Shown: positions 1 to 9,201, counted from the first letter of the stretch. The stretch: DNA of 48,617 nt from Rhodopirellula sp. SM50 (GCF_002289565.1 NZ_NTFY01000048.1:1-48617); one strand, 5' to 3'. Notes: generated from the letters alone by a model not told the origin. Numbers and translations are program-made.

Positions 1-156
1 GCAATAGCTGCTGTGCGGGATCGCCGAGCGGCATGACACAGTTCGCCGAGTCGAGCGGTCGCAAATGGGCCAAAGGTCACCGGCAAGTCGCCGAGTGCTT
101 CGCTGCATAAAGAAAGCCTGATCCGAGTCCCTTCGGTCTGCAATTGCGCATTCAAT

Positions 157-179
157 AGTCCACGATCGTATCGTGGACT
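157..179. repeat. Perfect 10-bp inverted repeat
   Basis: AGTCCACGAT at 157-166 and its exact reverse complement ATCGTGGACT at 170-179 enclose a 3-base CGT loop. No T-run follows on either strand, so a classical intrinsic terminator is not supported. It could be an operator-like palindrome or a processing hairpin beyond the chemotaxis transcript. Confidence 0.7.
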
Positions 180-293
180 CGTTGCAATTAGCATCGACAC
201 CCAGCGACACTACTGTTCAGACCCGCTGCGATTTGCTTTCCAATAGCACTGACGGACTGTGACGATTGCTGCTGCATTCGTCGCGGTCACAGT

Positions 294-353
294 AGGTGGG
301 TGGCACCAGGTGGAAGGGAGGGACGGAAGGTGGGTGGCACCAGTTGGAAGGGG
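294..353. repeat. Duplicated G-rich block (AGGTGGGTGGCACCAG)
   Basis: The 16-mer AGGTGGGTGGCACCAG occurs at 294 and again at 328, each followed by (G/T)TGGAAGGG and more G-runs reaching about position 362. The G-runs are dense enough for G-quadruplex formation on the plus strand. It is non-coding and resembles the short low-complexity intergenic repeats elsewhere in this window. Confidence 0.65.
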
Positions 354-415
354 AGGGGGCGGCGGGGTGAGGCTTGGCGGCTGTTGGTTGTTTGGGCTGG
401 CGGTGGGAGGCTGAG

Positions 416-1990
416 TTAGAGCGATTCCAGGAACGCGTCTTCTTTGGCGGCCGGCAGGCGATATTTGCCACCGGAGGCGTCTCGGTTTGATGCGGTGTCT
501 TGCTCTGAGGTTTCGCGTCCGGACGCTTCACCGGACTGCCCGACCAGCAGCATCAGGTCGGCGGCCAGCCGTTCGATGCTGGCGGCCGTCACCAGGGTTT
601 CATCACTGCCGGACGTCGTGCTTTGCGCCGTCTCGGCGACCATCGTGATGCTTTTGACGATTTCATAGCTGCCGGTTGCGACATCGGAGATGTTGCGCGA
701 GATCTCCGAGGTCATCGCCGTTTGCTCTTCGACGGCGCCGGCGATCACGTTTTGGCTTTCATCGATCTCGCGAATGATCTCGCTGACCAACCCGATCGCG
801 TTGACCGCTTCTTGCGTGTCGGCTTGGATCGCTTCGATGCGTCCGATGATGTGTTTGGTCGCCCGACTGGTTTCTTTGGCAAGCTCCTTGACTTCGTTGG
901 CGACGACCGCAAAGCCTTTGCCGGCCTCACCGGCCCGGGCCGCTTCGATGGTCGCATTGAGGGCCAACAGGTTGGTTTGTTGGGCGATCGAGTTGATGAC
1001 TTTGATGACGTTGCCGATCTCCGCACTGCTTTCGCCCAGACGGGTGATGGTCTGGTTGGTTTGTTCGGTGGCGCAAACGGCATTGCGGGCGACCGAGGCG
1101 GCATTGGCCGCGTTGGCGGCAATTTCTTTGATGCTTTCTTCGAACTGCTCAACGGCGGTCGCCAAGGCATGCGCATTGGCGCTGACCTCTTCGGCCGCCC
1201 CGCTGGCCATGGTGGCTTGATCGCTGGTGTTCTCGGCGTCCCGCCGCAGCCGCCGGCTGACATCGGTCAGGTCGTGGGTTGAAAGGTAGCGAAGATTGGT
1301 TGCCGAGCGACGCAGCGGCAGGATGGTTTCGCGGGCGACATAAATGCCGAAGCCGGCGATCCCCAACAGAATGCCTGCGGCGCCGGCGAGCGACCACAGC
1401 ATTCGCGCATCGACCAGGGCTTGCACCGCCGCTTCGTCGGCCGCATTGCGACGGGTCGCCATCGAAACGACCGCATTGACCGCGTCGCGATGTTGTTCGT
1501 ACTGCTGCCGCATCGGGCCTCGAGAAAGTAATTTGGCCGTTTTGACATCCCCCCGCAAACAGGCCGGTACGAACTCCTGATCTCGCACCCGAAAGAACTC
1601 TTTTGCCGTCTCGTAGCACTCGACCGTTTTCAGCTTCTTCATCGGCCCTTCGGCGAGTTCCCGTTCCCAGAAGCGATGCCCGTTGTCAAATTCCTGCTTC
1701 AATTCGATGCCGCGTCGAACCAGTTGCTGTATCTGTTCCGTCCCGACGCCCTCTTCCACCTCGTGGGCCATTTCGAGCGACAGCAGATAGGATTCGATGA
1801 GGTTGTTGGAAGGCGGAACGGTGTCCGAGATCAAATCCTTGCCCTGAATGATCCTGTTGTAATACGGGCCATGGACTTTGGCCACCGACAGCGTATTCCA
1901 AGACCACAATCCGTAACCGACAAAGGAGAGTGCGCAGGTGCCGACAAGGATGGAAATCTTGGAGCGAACGGTGAGGCGATTGAAGGACAC
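416..1990 (-). CDS. Methyl-accepting chemotaxis protein
   Basis: Inner-membrane chemoreceptor, about 524 residues. A transmembrane helix lies near residues 10-30, a helical periplasmic domain follows, and a second transmembrane helix lies near 198-220. The cytoplasmic half has the conserved MCP hairpin tip ([20 protein letters not shown]) continuing into [15 protein letters not shown], the region that binds CheA and CheW. The periplasmic part resembles a four-helix-bundle sensor; its ligand cannot be read. I chose the GTG start at 1990 because it has an AGGA Shine-Dalgarno 8 bases upstream and leaves a 64-base gap to cheW, whereas the longer frame would overlap cheW and begin with an implausible proline run. 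It is the last gene of a cheA-cheW-MCP group. No NWETF-type CheR tether was noticed at the C terminus. Confidence 0.93.
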   Translation of the reverse strand: MSFNRLTVRSKISILVGTCALSFVGYGLWSWNTLSVAKVHGPYYNRIIQGKDLISDTVPPSNNLIESYLLSLEMAHEVEEGVGTEQIQQLVRRGIELKQEFDNGHRFWERELAEGPMKKLKTVECYETAKEFFRVRDQEFVPACLRGDVKTAKLLSRGPMRQQYEQHRDAVNAVVSMATRRNAADEAAVQALVDARMLWSLAGAAGILLGIAGFGIYVARETILPLRRSATNLRYLSTHDLTDVSRRLRRDAENTSDQATMASGAAEEVSANAHALATAVEQFEESIKEIAANAANAASVARNAVCATEQTNQTITRLGESSAEIGNVIKVINSIAQQTNLLALNATIEAARAGEAGKGFAVVANEVKELAKETSRATKHIIGRIEAIQADTQEAVNAIGLVSEIIREIDESQNVIAGAVEEQTAMTSEISRNISDVATGSYEIVKSITMVAETAQSTTSGSDETLVTAASIERLAADLMLLVGQSGEASGRETSEQDTASNRDASGGKYRLPAAKEDAFLESL

Positions 1991-1997
1991 GAAACTA

Positions 1998-2006
1998 TTC
2001 CTTTCC
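1998..2006 (-). promoter_or_regulatory. Ribosome binding site fixing the chemoreceptor start
   Basis: On the minus strand GGAAAGGAA ends 7 bases before the GTG at 1990, with the AGGA core 8 bases away. It favours GTG over the upstream ATG at 2095, which lies inside cheW. Confidence 0.6.
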
Positions 2007-2054
2007 GGCGTGAAGATTGAACGGTAGCTTGGGCAGGTGGTGATGACGTCAACG

Positions 2055-2507
2055 TCAATCGGTGGCGGTGGCGGTGGCGACGCGATCGGCATCAAGGATC
2101 AGCAACAATCGTTGTTCGAGTTTGTAGGCACAACGCAAGAACGGGCGCTGTCGGTGGTGCAGTGTGCCGGGGACCGATTCGCAGTCCGCCTGATCAACCC
2201 GCATCACGTCGCCGATTTCATCAACCAGTAAACCGACCGGGCCTTCGCTCGAACGAATAATGACACTCATCTCATCGCTGTCGCTGGAACGGGCCGGCAA
2301 TCCCAGTGCCTTGCGAAGGCTCAACATGCTGACAATGTGGCCGCGCAGATTCATCAGGCCACGCACGACTTGGGGGGCCAACGGGACGCGTGTGGTCGGC
2401 TGAGCTCGTATGACTTCCTGGACCTTCTGGACTTCGATGCCATACAACAGCCCCTCCACCCAAAAGGTGCAATAGGATTCCGGCGGGGCAGGCGTGGTGG
2501 TGTACAT
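2055..2507 (-). CDS. cheW: CheW-like chemotaxis coupling protein
   Basis: A 150-residue single-domain CheW, the scaffold joining chemoreceptors to the CheA kinase in the cytoplasmic array. Fold landmarks are [19 protein letters not shown] near residues 15-33, then [21 protein letters not shown] near 41-61 (the conserved NLRG turn) and [14 protein letters not shown] near 91-104. The length is normal for the family. It sits 39 bases after cheA and 64 bases before the receptor on the same strand, consistent with co-transcription. No strong Shine-Dalgarno precedes the ATG, so translation may be coupled to cheA. Confidence 0.93.
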   Translation of the reverse strand: MYTTTPAPPESYCTFWVEGLLYGIEVQKVQEVIRAQPTTRVPLAPQVVRGLMNLRGHIVSMLSLRKALGLPARSSDSDEMSVIIRSSEGPVGLLVDEIGDVMRVDQADCESVPGTLHHRQRPFLRCAYKLEQRLLLILDADRVATATATD

Positions 2508-2546
2508 GATGTTTTTCAGATGGCGTGATCGAAGGTGTCTGTTGTG

Positions 2547-4922
2547 CTAGGCGGCGAACCAGGCGTCGGCCCAACGTCGCATGGCCGGTCGCAGAAACGT
2601 ATTCAAGTCAATGATGCGGGTGACCCGTTGTTGGATCACCAGATGCCTCGCGGCGCCCGCCGGGCCGCCTTCGGGTTCGGCGTGGACCGGTTGGTTGTGC
2701 AGAATGTCCAAGATTTTTCTCACCACGATCCCCGCGACACGGTCTCCGTCGCGGAAGACAACGGTGTGCAACGGAGCCTCTGACCCCAACTGCTGGGATG
2801 CAAAATCAACGAGTTGACACTCCAGCGACCCGTCGATGGAAAACAGTGGAATGGTCTGACCTCGGTATTGAACGACATGGAAATCGCCCAATCGTTCAAT
2901 GTCCGACGACACGAATTTCTCCAGGCGTGCGACCGACGACAACGGGATCGCGACGCGTGATTCGTCGCCCAAATCGACGATCAATAGCGATTCGCTGGAC
3001 GATTCGTGTGAGTGCCGTGGGGGCTGTGCAATCGGCGGATTGCGTTCCGCCTGTCCCCCGCTAATGCCGCCGGTCAGGGCCAAGCCGATCAGATCCAAGA
3101 TCAAACAGATTTTTCCATCACCCATGATGGTTGCGCCGGCATAGAGGGGAATCTCTTTGAAATGCGAGCCGAGCGGCTTGATGACGATCTCCTGCGTGTC
3201 GGTGATCTCATCAACGACCAAACCGAATTGATGACCATCCGCATAGAGCACGACAATATTCAGGTCGGACGGCGGGTCGCCACGCCGCCGCGGCGGGTGA
3301 AGCCCCAGTTGTTCATCCAAATAGATCAGCGGCAGCAGTTGTTCGCGAAGCCGAAACAGGGGCGTGTCGTGAATGAATTCGATCTCCTGGTGCGCGCGCA
3401 GGCTGTCGATGTGAACCAATTCGAGTAGACTGGCTTGCGGAATCGCGTAGCGATCTCCTTCGGTCGTGACCAGCAGCACGGGAATGATGGCCAACGTCAA
3501 CGGGATCTTGATTCGCAACGTCGTTCCCAAGCCGAGCGTGCTCTGAATCTCCAAGCTTCCGCCGATGGATTCAATGTTTGTCTTGACGACATCCATCCCG
3601 ACTCCGCGGCCGGAAACGTTCGTGACCGAAGCGGCGGTGGAGAACCCCGGCATAAAAATCAATTGGGTGATGTCACATTCGCTGAGCGTGGACGCCCGCT
3701 GACTTGAAATCATTCCCCGTTCGATCGCTTTGGCGCGAACGACGTTGGTGTCGATGCCGCCCCCATCATCGCTGATCTCGATGATCATCTGGCCGCCCTC
3801 ATGAAAGGCATTGAGATGCAAAACGCCACGCGGTGGTTTTCCGCAGGCGATGCGGCGTTCGGGCAGTTCGATGCCATGATCGACCACGTTGCGAACAATA
3901 TGGGTCAACGGATCCTTGATCGCTTCCAAAACCGTCTTGTCCACCTCCGTCTCTTCGCCTTCCATGCGGATATCAATCTGTTTGCCGTGGGAAGCGGCGA
4001 GGTCACGAACCAAGCGAGGCAGTTTTCCCCATGCGTTGCGGATCGGCTGCATCCGCGTCTTCATGACGCCTTCTTGCAGTTCACTGGTGATCTGGTTGAG
4101 CCGCTGTGCCGCGGCGTGCATGGGAGCGTCGTCGGTGGACCGACTGAACTGAACGATCTGGTTTCGGGCGAGAACCAGTTCACCGACTAGATTGACCAAT
4201 TTGTCCAACAGTTCGACATCCAAACGTACCGAGGCGTCGACCAGTGAGGCTTCGGTTTTGGTCACGCCGGAAGCTTCTTTCCAGTCGCAACGGGCCCGCT
4301 CGGAGGTCGCTTGTTCGGGCGCCGCGTCTCGGGGTGTTTCCTGTTCGGGTGTTGCCTGTTGATGGAGCGGTGATTCGGCGGCGTTGTAGCGGTCTCTCCC
4401 AGACGCACCGTCTGCCCCAACCTGGCCGCTGGCCTCTGAAGTCGTCGCCGCGTTCTCGGATTGGGGGTGATCTGCGATCGACACGCTCGGTTCGCTGACC
4501 ATCGGTGCGGCCGACGGGTCCACATGCGTCGCTGTTGGTTGCGTCCGTGCGGCTTCCAGGCGTGCGACGAGTGCCTCGTAATCGTCATCGCCTTCGCCCT
4601 GGCCGGATTCGACATGCCGCAGCATCGCGCGAATCGCGTCGACCATTTCCAGCAGGGTATCCGCGATCGGGCGGGTCAGCGTCAGTTCGCCGTCACGGAG
4701 CGGGACCAGCAGATTTTCACCGACGTGGGTGACGCGTTCCAGCTTGGGCAGGGCGAGGAATCCGCAGGTTCCCTTGATGGTGTGAACGGTGCGGAACACA
4801 CTGGCCAGCCGTTGCTGATCGTCCGGCGTGTCTTCCAGGGCGAGCAGATCATCGTCAAGCTTGTCGAGATTTTCATAACTCTCGACGAGGAATTCCTTGA
4901 TGATGTCTTCGAAACCGTCCAC
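2547..4922 (-). CDS. cheA: CheA histidine kinase with two CheW-like domains
   Basis: Chemotaxis sensor kinase, 791 residues. An N-terminal Hpt domain carries the phosphoacceptor His47 in TVHTIKGTCGF. An acidic, Ala/Pro/Thr-rich linker of about 100 residues (about 125-225) stands where a P2 response-regulator docking domain would usually be. Then come the dimerisation helices (from about 232), an HATPase domain with N-box HIVRNVVDHG (near 341), G1 DDGGGID (near 385) and G2 GRGVGMDVVKTNI, and a CheW-like regulatory domain near 480-620. A second CheW-like domain, starting about SESLLIVDLGDESRVAIPL, occupies the C terminus. No receiver domain is fused. The GTG start at 4922 is backed by GGAG 8 bases upstream. 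No CheY, CheB or CheR gene lies in the window, so output regulators must be elsewhere. Confidence 0.95.
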   Translation of the reverse strand: MDGFEDIIKEFLVESYENLDKLDDDLLALEDTPDDQQRLASVFRTVHTIKGTCGFLALPKLERVTHVGENLLVPLRDGELTLTRPIADTLLEMVDAIRAMLRHVESGQGEGDDDYEALVARLEAARTQPTATHVDPSAAPMVSEPSVSIADHPQSENAATTSEASGQVGADGASGRDRYNAAESPLHQQATPEQETPRDAAPEQATSERARCDWKEASGVTKTEASLVDASVRLDVELLDKLVNLVGELVLARNQIVQFSRSTDDAPMHAAAQRLNQITSELQEGVMKTRMQPIRNAWGKLPRLVRDLAASHGKQIDIRMEGEETEVDKTVLEAIKDPLTHIVRNVVDHGIELPERRIACGKPPRGVLHLNAFHEGGQMIIEISDDGGGIDTNVVRAKAIERGMISSQRASTLSECDITQLIFMPGFSTAASVTNVSGRGVGMDVVKTNIESIGGSLEIQSTLGLGTTLRIKIPLTLAIIPVLLVTTEGDRYAIPQASLLELVHIDSLRAHQEIEFIHDTPLFRLREQLLPLIYLDEQLGLHPPRRRGDPPSDLNIVVLYADGHQFGLVVDEITDTQEIVIKPLGSHFKEIPLYAGATIMGDGKICLILDLIGLALTGGISGGQAERNPPIAQPPRHSHESSSESLLIVDLGDESRVAIPLSSVARLEKFVSSDIERLGDFHVVQYRGQTIPLFSIDGSLECQLVDFASQQLGSEAPLHTVVFRDGDRVAGIVVRKILDILHNQPVHAEPEGGPAGAARHLVIQQRVTRIIDLNTFLRPAMRRWADAWFAA

Positions 4923-4930
4923 AAAAAAAT

Positions 4931-4934
4931 CTCC
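4931..4934 (-). promoter_or_regulatory. Ribosome binding site of cheA
   Basis: GGAG on the minus strand followed by an 8-base A/T spacer and GTG at 4922. It supports the GTG start of cheA. Confidence 0.6.
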
Positions 4935-5124
4935 GGGTTTGACCCATCAATGGGCAATATCGGAGAACTTTGCGTCCCGCGTTTTTATAACGTCATCGCC
5001 CCCGATGCAATGTTTGTCATCGAGGGGCGGACGAAACACTTGCCGACTGATTGGCAATTCTTTCCGACCCCATGCGAAGCGGTGTCGACGGTATCGGCTT
5101 TTGCGTTTGGGATCATGGCGACGA

Positions 5125-6972
5125 TCAGGGCGCCGGGTCCGATTGCAGCGGATTGACCAATGCGAGCACGACGTCTCCGGCCTCGGGCTCGGCGGCGTCA
5201 TCGGCGGTGACAAGCATCAGCGCCATTTTCTCGTTGTTCTGCGGCGTCTTGTCGGCGATGATTGCCAGGACATGTTGCTCTGCATACAGGTTCTGAAAGT
5301 CTTGGAAGGTGAATTCGTCGCTGATTGCCGTGGTCTTGAATTCGAATCCTTGAGCGACCAGCTGGCTGATTTTGGAGTGGGTGAGGGTGGAGTCGAACAG
5401 TTCGCGTCCCATCAGGTGCCGCGTCATGCCGCGGCGGTTTTCTGATTTGAACGTCAGTTGGTACGTCTTGGCCCGTCCGAAAATCGATCGGCACTCGCGG
5501 ACGGCCAGGCTGTTGACTTCGTCGTTGGGGGTCATGGCCATCATGTGTCCGATCCCGGAAAGCGAAAGTTCGTCACGGGCGTGCTCGTTCATGATGTTGG
5601 CACAAATCGCTTCCAGTCCCTCCAGCTTGGCCTTGGTGACTTTGCGATAGTTGGTATCGATCATGACGACGGGGCAACCCGCTTTTTTCAGTTCCAACGC
5701 AAACCGAATCACCCAGTCATCGGCGCCCGCGATCAGCACGCCGTTGCGGTTGGGGTCGGACAGCCCGAGCGCCTGGGCGATGGGTGACGCCAACAGGCCA
5801 TAGAAGGCGACGGTGCTGATGATGACCAGGAACGTGATGATGGCCAATTGATCGGCGCCGGCCATATTAATTTCGGCCGTTTGCTCGATCCGCAGCGCAA
5901 AAATGCTGCTGACCGCGGCGGCAACGATACCCCGCGGGGCGAGCATCGCGATAAACGTCTGTTCGCGAAAATTGAGACCACTGCCGAGCAAGGACACAAA
6001 GACGCTCAGCGGGCGGACCACAACGATCAACAGGGCGACGAACAGCAAGCCCGCCCAGCCGACTTGTCCGACCGCGCTGATGTCGACCCGCGAACCGAGC
6101 ACGATAAACAAACAACCGATCAGCAACGTCCGCAGGTTCTCCTGGAATTCGATGATGTGCTCGATGTCAAATTCATGCTGATTGGTCAACCAGATTCCCA
6201 GTACCGTGACGGTGATCAGTCCGGACTCATGAGCGAAGTGGTCGCTGATGGCAAACAGCAACAGGGCGGTCGTCAGCGACACGACGCCGTGAAGGTGATC
6301 GGGAATCAGGTAGCGGCGAATGCCATGGGTGAGCAACCAGCCGCCCAGTGCGCCCAACACGGCGCCGACCAGGACGGTCCATCCCAACAGCATCATGCCG
6401 TGCCCCAAGTCGGCTTGGCCCGGGTGAAGCAGCAAGATTTCGAACACCAGAACGGCCAGCACGGCTCCGATCGGGTCGATCACGATGCCTTCCCATTTCA
6501 GCGTGTTGGCGACACGACGACTCGGTTTGACTTGCTGCAGCAGTGGCCCAATCACCGTCGGGCCGGTGACGACCAGGATTGCACCGAGAAGGGCGCTCAG
6601 CCGCCAGGTGAAGTCGAAACAGAAATGGGCTGCGATCGTGGCGGCGGTCGCGGTCAGGGCGGCACCGAGGGTGCAGAGTCGAAACGCGGGCGCCCCGGCT
6701 TCACGCAGTTCACTCAACTTCAGCGATAAACCGCCTTCGAGCATGATCACGGCGACGGCCAGTGAGACCAGCGGGAACAGGATTCGCGGACCGGTCGTGG
6801 TCGGATCACCGTCGACCAATTCGGCCATCAGATCGTCCGGTCGGGACAACCCGCCCACGGCGACCCCGATCAACAACAGCAGCAGGATGCCGGGCAGGTT
6901 GGTGCGCCAGGCGAGCCACTGGGCGGCGACCGCCAGGGCAGGAATCAACGCGAGGTAGAGCAGGAAATCCAT
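5125..6972 (-). CDS. CPA-type cation/proton antiporter with TrkA-N-like domain
   Basis: Multi-pass inner-membrane antiporter, 615 residues, likely exchanging Na+ or K+ for H+. The first roughly 395 residues form about a dozen hydrophobic segments typical of the CPA1/NhaP family; GPTVIGPLLQQVKPSRRVANT (near 136-156) and APRGIVAAAVSSIFAL (near 345-360) match conserved transport-core regions. The tail from about 408 (NGVLIAGADDWVIRFALELKK) is a Rossmann-like TrkA-N/RCK module that in related systems binds nucleotides and gates transport. The last 100 residues are another soluble segment. It is last of three same-strand genes, 70 bases after the RimK-type ligase, whose own tail looks RCK_C-like. 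The transported ion cannot be read from sequence. Confidence 0.9.
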   Translation of the reverse strand: MDFLLYLALIPALAVAAQWLAWRTNLPGILLLLLIGVAVGGLSRPDDLMAELVDGDPTTTGPRILFPLVSLAVAVIMLEGGLSLKLSELREAGAPAFRLCTLGAALTATAATIAAHFCFDFTWRLSALLGAILVVTGPTVIGPLLQQVKPSRRVANTLKWEGIVIDPIGAVLAVLVFEILLLHPGQADLGHGMMLLGWTVLVGAVLGALGGWLLTHGIRRYLIPDHLHGVVSLTTALLLFAISDHFAHESGLITVTVLGIWLTNQHEFDIEHIIEFQENLRTLLIGCLFIVLGSRVDISAVGQVGWAGLLFVALLIVVVRPLSVFVSLLGSGLNFREQTFIAMLAPRGIVAAAVSSIFALRIEQTAEINMAGADQLAIITFLVIISTVAFYGLLASPIAQALGLSDPNRNGVLIAGADDWVIRFALELKKAGCPVVMIDTNYRKVTKAKLEGLEAICANIMNEHARDELSLSGIGHMMAMTPNDEVNSLAVRECRSIFGRAKTYQLTFKSENRRGMTRHLMGRELFDSTLTHSKISQLVAQGFEFKTTAISDEFTFQDFQNLYAEQHVLAIIADKTPQNNEKMALMLVTADDAAEPEAGDVVLALVNPLQSDPAP

Positions 6973-7042
6973 CGGCCATCAGTCCATCAGCAGTCAGTGG
7001 GGTCGTGTGTGGGGCGCCGGATCAATGGCTCGGGTGGATCAT

Positions 7043-8290
7043 TCAGATCACTTCCCGCATCGTTTCGACGACGGCATCGTCGTGGTGGTCGTGAACCTGG
7101 TTGGCGACCGGCAATTCCGGCAATTCTTTCACCGTCGGGCAGCGTCGTCGACGGGTTTTCTTGGGCACCAGATGACGAAGGGTTTCGAGTTTACCGAAAC
7201 AGAGCAGACGATCGCCGGCTTGCAGTTCTCGGTCGCCTCGGGGGTTGGGAATCACCGCGGCATCGCGATACAGCGTCAGCACGTTGACGTGATTGTCCAT
7301 CAACCCGCTGCCGGCGATCGTTGAGCCGATCATGTCGGCCCCCTCGGGAATACTGATTTCAGTCACGCCGTACCCGCGACTGACCGTCAACCGTTGCCGC
7401 AGATCGATCTCGGGGAAATCGACGTGCGAAGCGATGTGGTCGACGATCGCGCCGGCGATGTCCAATTGGGTGCAGCGTTCGATGCCCTCGAGTCCCGGCG
7501 AGGAATTGATTTCCATGATCTGGGGGCCGTCGCGGCCTTCCAACATGTCGACTCCGGCCACACGCAGTCCCATGATTTGGGTGGCCCGTAACGCCGTGTT
7601 GCGATACTCCTCGTCCAATTCGATCGCTTCGGTCATGCCGCCGCGATGGACGTTGCTGCGAAATTCGTGTCCCTGTGCGACCCGCCGCATCGCCGCGATC
7701 ACTTGATCGCCGACGACAAACGCCCGGATGTCGCGGCCCTTGCTTTCGGCGACGAACTTTTGAATCAGCACGTTTTGGTTTTGGCTCTGCAACAGTTCGA
7801 CGATGGTTTCGGCCGATTGAATCGTCTCGGCCAGCAATACGCCGATCCCTTGCGTTCCCTCGAGCAACTTGATGATCACCGGCGCGCCGCCGACGCGCTC
7901 GATGGCAGGGAACACGTCGCGTTTATCACGCACAAAGGTGGTGCGGGGAATTCCAATTTGGTGCCGGCTGAGGATTTGCAGACTGCGGAGCTTGTCGCGC
8001 GAATTGGCGATGCCGGAGGAACTGTTGGCCGAAAACACGTTCATCTGTTCGAACTGTCGAACGACCGCGGTCCCGTAGTAGGTGATCGACGCACCGATTC
8101 GGGGCAGGATTGCATCGTAATCGCTGAGGTGTTTGCGGCGAAAATACAGATCCGGTGCGCCGCGTTCCAAGTCGATCGCGAATTTCAACGTATCGAGTAC
8201 CTTGACTTGGTGGCCGCGTTGGTCCGCCGCCTCGCGTAACCGACGCGTGCTGTAAGCTCGCGGACTGCAAGAAAGGATTCCGAGTTTCAT
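7043..8290 (-). CDS. RimK-type ATP-grasp ligase fused to RCK_C/TrkA_C-like domain
   Basis: About 415 residues. The first 290 match the RimK/LysX family: N-terminal MKLGILSCSPRAYSTRRLREA, an ATP-grasp core with GGAPVIIKLLEGTQGIGVLL (near 134-153), the metal-site segment GRDIRAFVVGDQVIAAMRR and the catalytic loop MEINSSPGLEGIE. Relatives ligate glutamate to ribosomal protein S6 or to small molecules. The C-terminal part from about 300, with VTEISIPEGADMIGSTI and ELQAGDRLLCFG, fits an RCK_C/TrkA_C fold, the ligand-binding domain of ion-transport regulators. E. coli RimK is about 300 residues, so this is an extended form. It lies between a RimB-type protease and an antiporter. The substrate is unknown, and the fusion suggests ligand control of the ligase or a tie to the transporter (inference). 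Confidence 0.88.
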   Translation of the reverse strand: MKLGILSCSPRAYSTRRLREAADQRGHQVKVLDTLKFAIDLERGAPDLYFRRKHLSDYDAILPRIGASITYYGTAVVRQFEQMNVFSANSSSGIANSRDKLRSLQILSRHQIGIPRTTFVRDKRDVFPAIERVGGAPVIIKLLEGTQGIGVLLAETIQSAETIVELLQSQNQNVLIQKFVAESKGRDIRAFVVGDQVIAAMRRVAQGHEFRSNVHRGGMTEAIELDEEYRNTALRATQIMGLRVAGVDMLEGRDGPQIMEINSSPGLEGIERCTQLDIAGAIVDHIASHVDFPEIDLRQRLTVSRGYGVTEISIPEGADMIGSTIAGSGLMDNHVNVLTLYRDAAVIPNPRGDRELQAGDRLLCFGKLETLRHLVPKKTRRRRCPTVKELPELPVANQVHDHHDDAVVETMREVI

Positions 8291-8423
8291 GAAACCAGTA
8301 CGGGTGGAGTGTGTGTTTGAGGGGCCGACGACAGGTCTAGCCGGGCGGCATGAAAATCGGAGGGTTTTCCGAGTGACGGGTCGCTGTGTTGAAAGTGGCT
8401 GAGAGAAAGAACGAGGCGGTCAA

Positions 8424-8885
8424 TCAGGGTTGGCGTTTACGCTTCTTGGGAATGCCACCGCGGTAGGACTTTCCCGGGTCGATCAAAAAGCGTCGACGAA
8501 ATGCTTCGCGGCCGAGCAGCATCCGAAACCCCATCTGGTTGCGATCGGCCAACGTCAACTCGATGTCGAATTGTTGGCCCATCAACCGCACCGTCGTTTT
8601 CACCACCGGGCGGACTTCGGATTGGCCACTCGAACTGCGGATCGCACGCATGTCGATCACCGGCGCGGTCGATTCGATCTCCCAGGTTTCGTTTCGCTGC
8701 ACCGGGTTCACTTTGAATCGCGCCCATTGCTCGTCGTCTTTTTCAAACACTTCGATGTCGAACGCATGCAGCGACGAGGAGCGTGCCCCGGTATCGATTT
8801 TGGCTTTGATAAACTTGATGCCCAAATCGGGCAGGGCAATCCATTCACGCCAACCAATGATCGGCAGGCTGGTTTTGTCGGTCAT
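8424..8885 (-). CDS. RimB-type retropepsin-like protease (COG4067)
   Basis: A soluble protein of about 153 residues from the family annotated as ATP-dependent zinc protease, structurally retropepsin-like. It opens with LPIIGWREWIALPDLGIKFI and has the active-site motif KIDTGARSSSLHA near residues 26-38, followed by FDIELTLADRNQMGFRMLLG, the strand-turn typical of aspartic proteases. In Pseudomonas, RimB trims glutamate tails added by RimK to S6, so its place just upstream of a RimK-type ligase is meaningful. Start choice: ATG at 8885 gives the usual family N terminus; ATG at 8918 is possible and neither has a clear Shine-Dalgarno. The longer frame (to 8999) has an unlikely Cys-rich leader. 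Confidence 0.88.
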   Translation of the reverse strand: MTDKTSLPIIGWREWIALPDLGIKFIKAKIDTGARSSSLHAFDIEVFEKDDEQWARFKVNPVQRNETWEIESTAPVIDMRAIRSSSGQSEVRPVVKTTVRLMGQQFDIELTLADRNQMGFRMLLGREAFRRRFLIDPGKSYRGGIPKKRKRQP

Positions 8886-9152
8886 CAACGTTGCATCGAG
8901 AGGAATGGGTGTGGGCATCGGCGCTGTGCTGGGGTAGGCGCAGCGTTTGACACTGTGCAGGGAGTCGCAGAGGAACGGGACATTGACACATTCGCACATT
9001 TCATCGGCATCGTCCGTTCAGTGCAAGAGAAGCTGGGGGGATTCCCGCTGTCTCCGGGCCCGCATTGATTCACCCCGCCGGCCGCGTCGGAGCCTGTTTT
9101 GGGGATTTCCGCAGTTGATCTCAAGAATGGAATGAATGTTGCGTTGCGATTG

Positions 9153-9170
9153 CCGATAAGCCATTATCGG
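9153..9170. repeat. Perfect 7-bp inverted repeat, 4-base loop
   Basis: CCGATAA at 9153-9159 and TTATCGG at 9164-9170 enclose GCCA. It has no T-run afterward. It sits 32 bases upstream of the small frame at 9202 and about 270 bases upstream of the protease gene on the other strand, so it could be an operator or a weak hairpin. Confidence 0.55.
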
Positions 9171-9201
9171 ATTCTACTCTCAATCGGAAGCGAGATCACA
9201 A

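Larger units (their letters stand above)
1..415. other. Intergenic region downstream of the chemoreceptor gene
   Basis: I see no convincing gene here. Possible reading frames on the minus strand are proline-rich and low in complexity, as expected from G-rich non-coding DNA. The stretch holds a perfect 10-bp inverted repeat (157-179) and a duplicated G-rich block (294-353), both listed separately. It lies after the stop codon of the methyl-accepting chemotaxis gene, so it may contain that transcript's end, but no stem followed by a T-run was found. Confidence 0.6.

Noticed and set aside
1991..2095. Longer N terminus of the chemoreceptor (ATG 2095)
   Set aside because: It begins with a proline run, overlaps cheW, and has no ribosome binding site; GTG 1990 has AGGA at the right distance.
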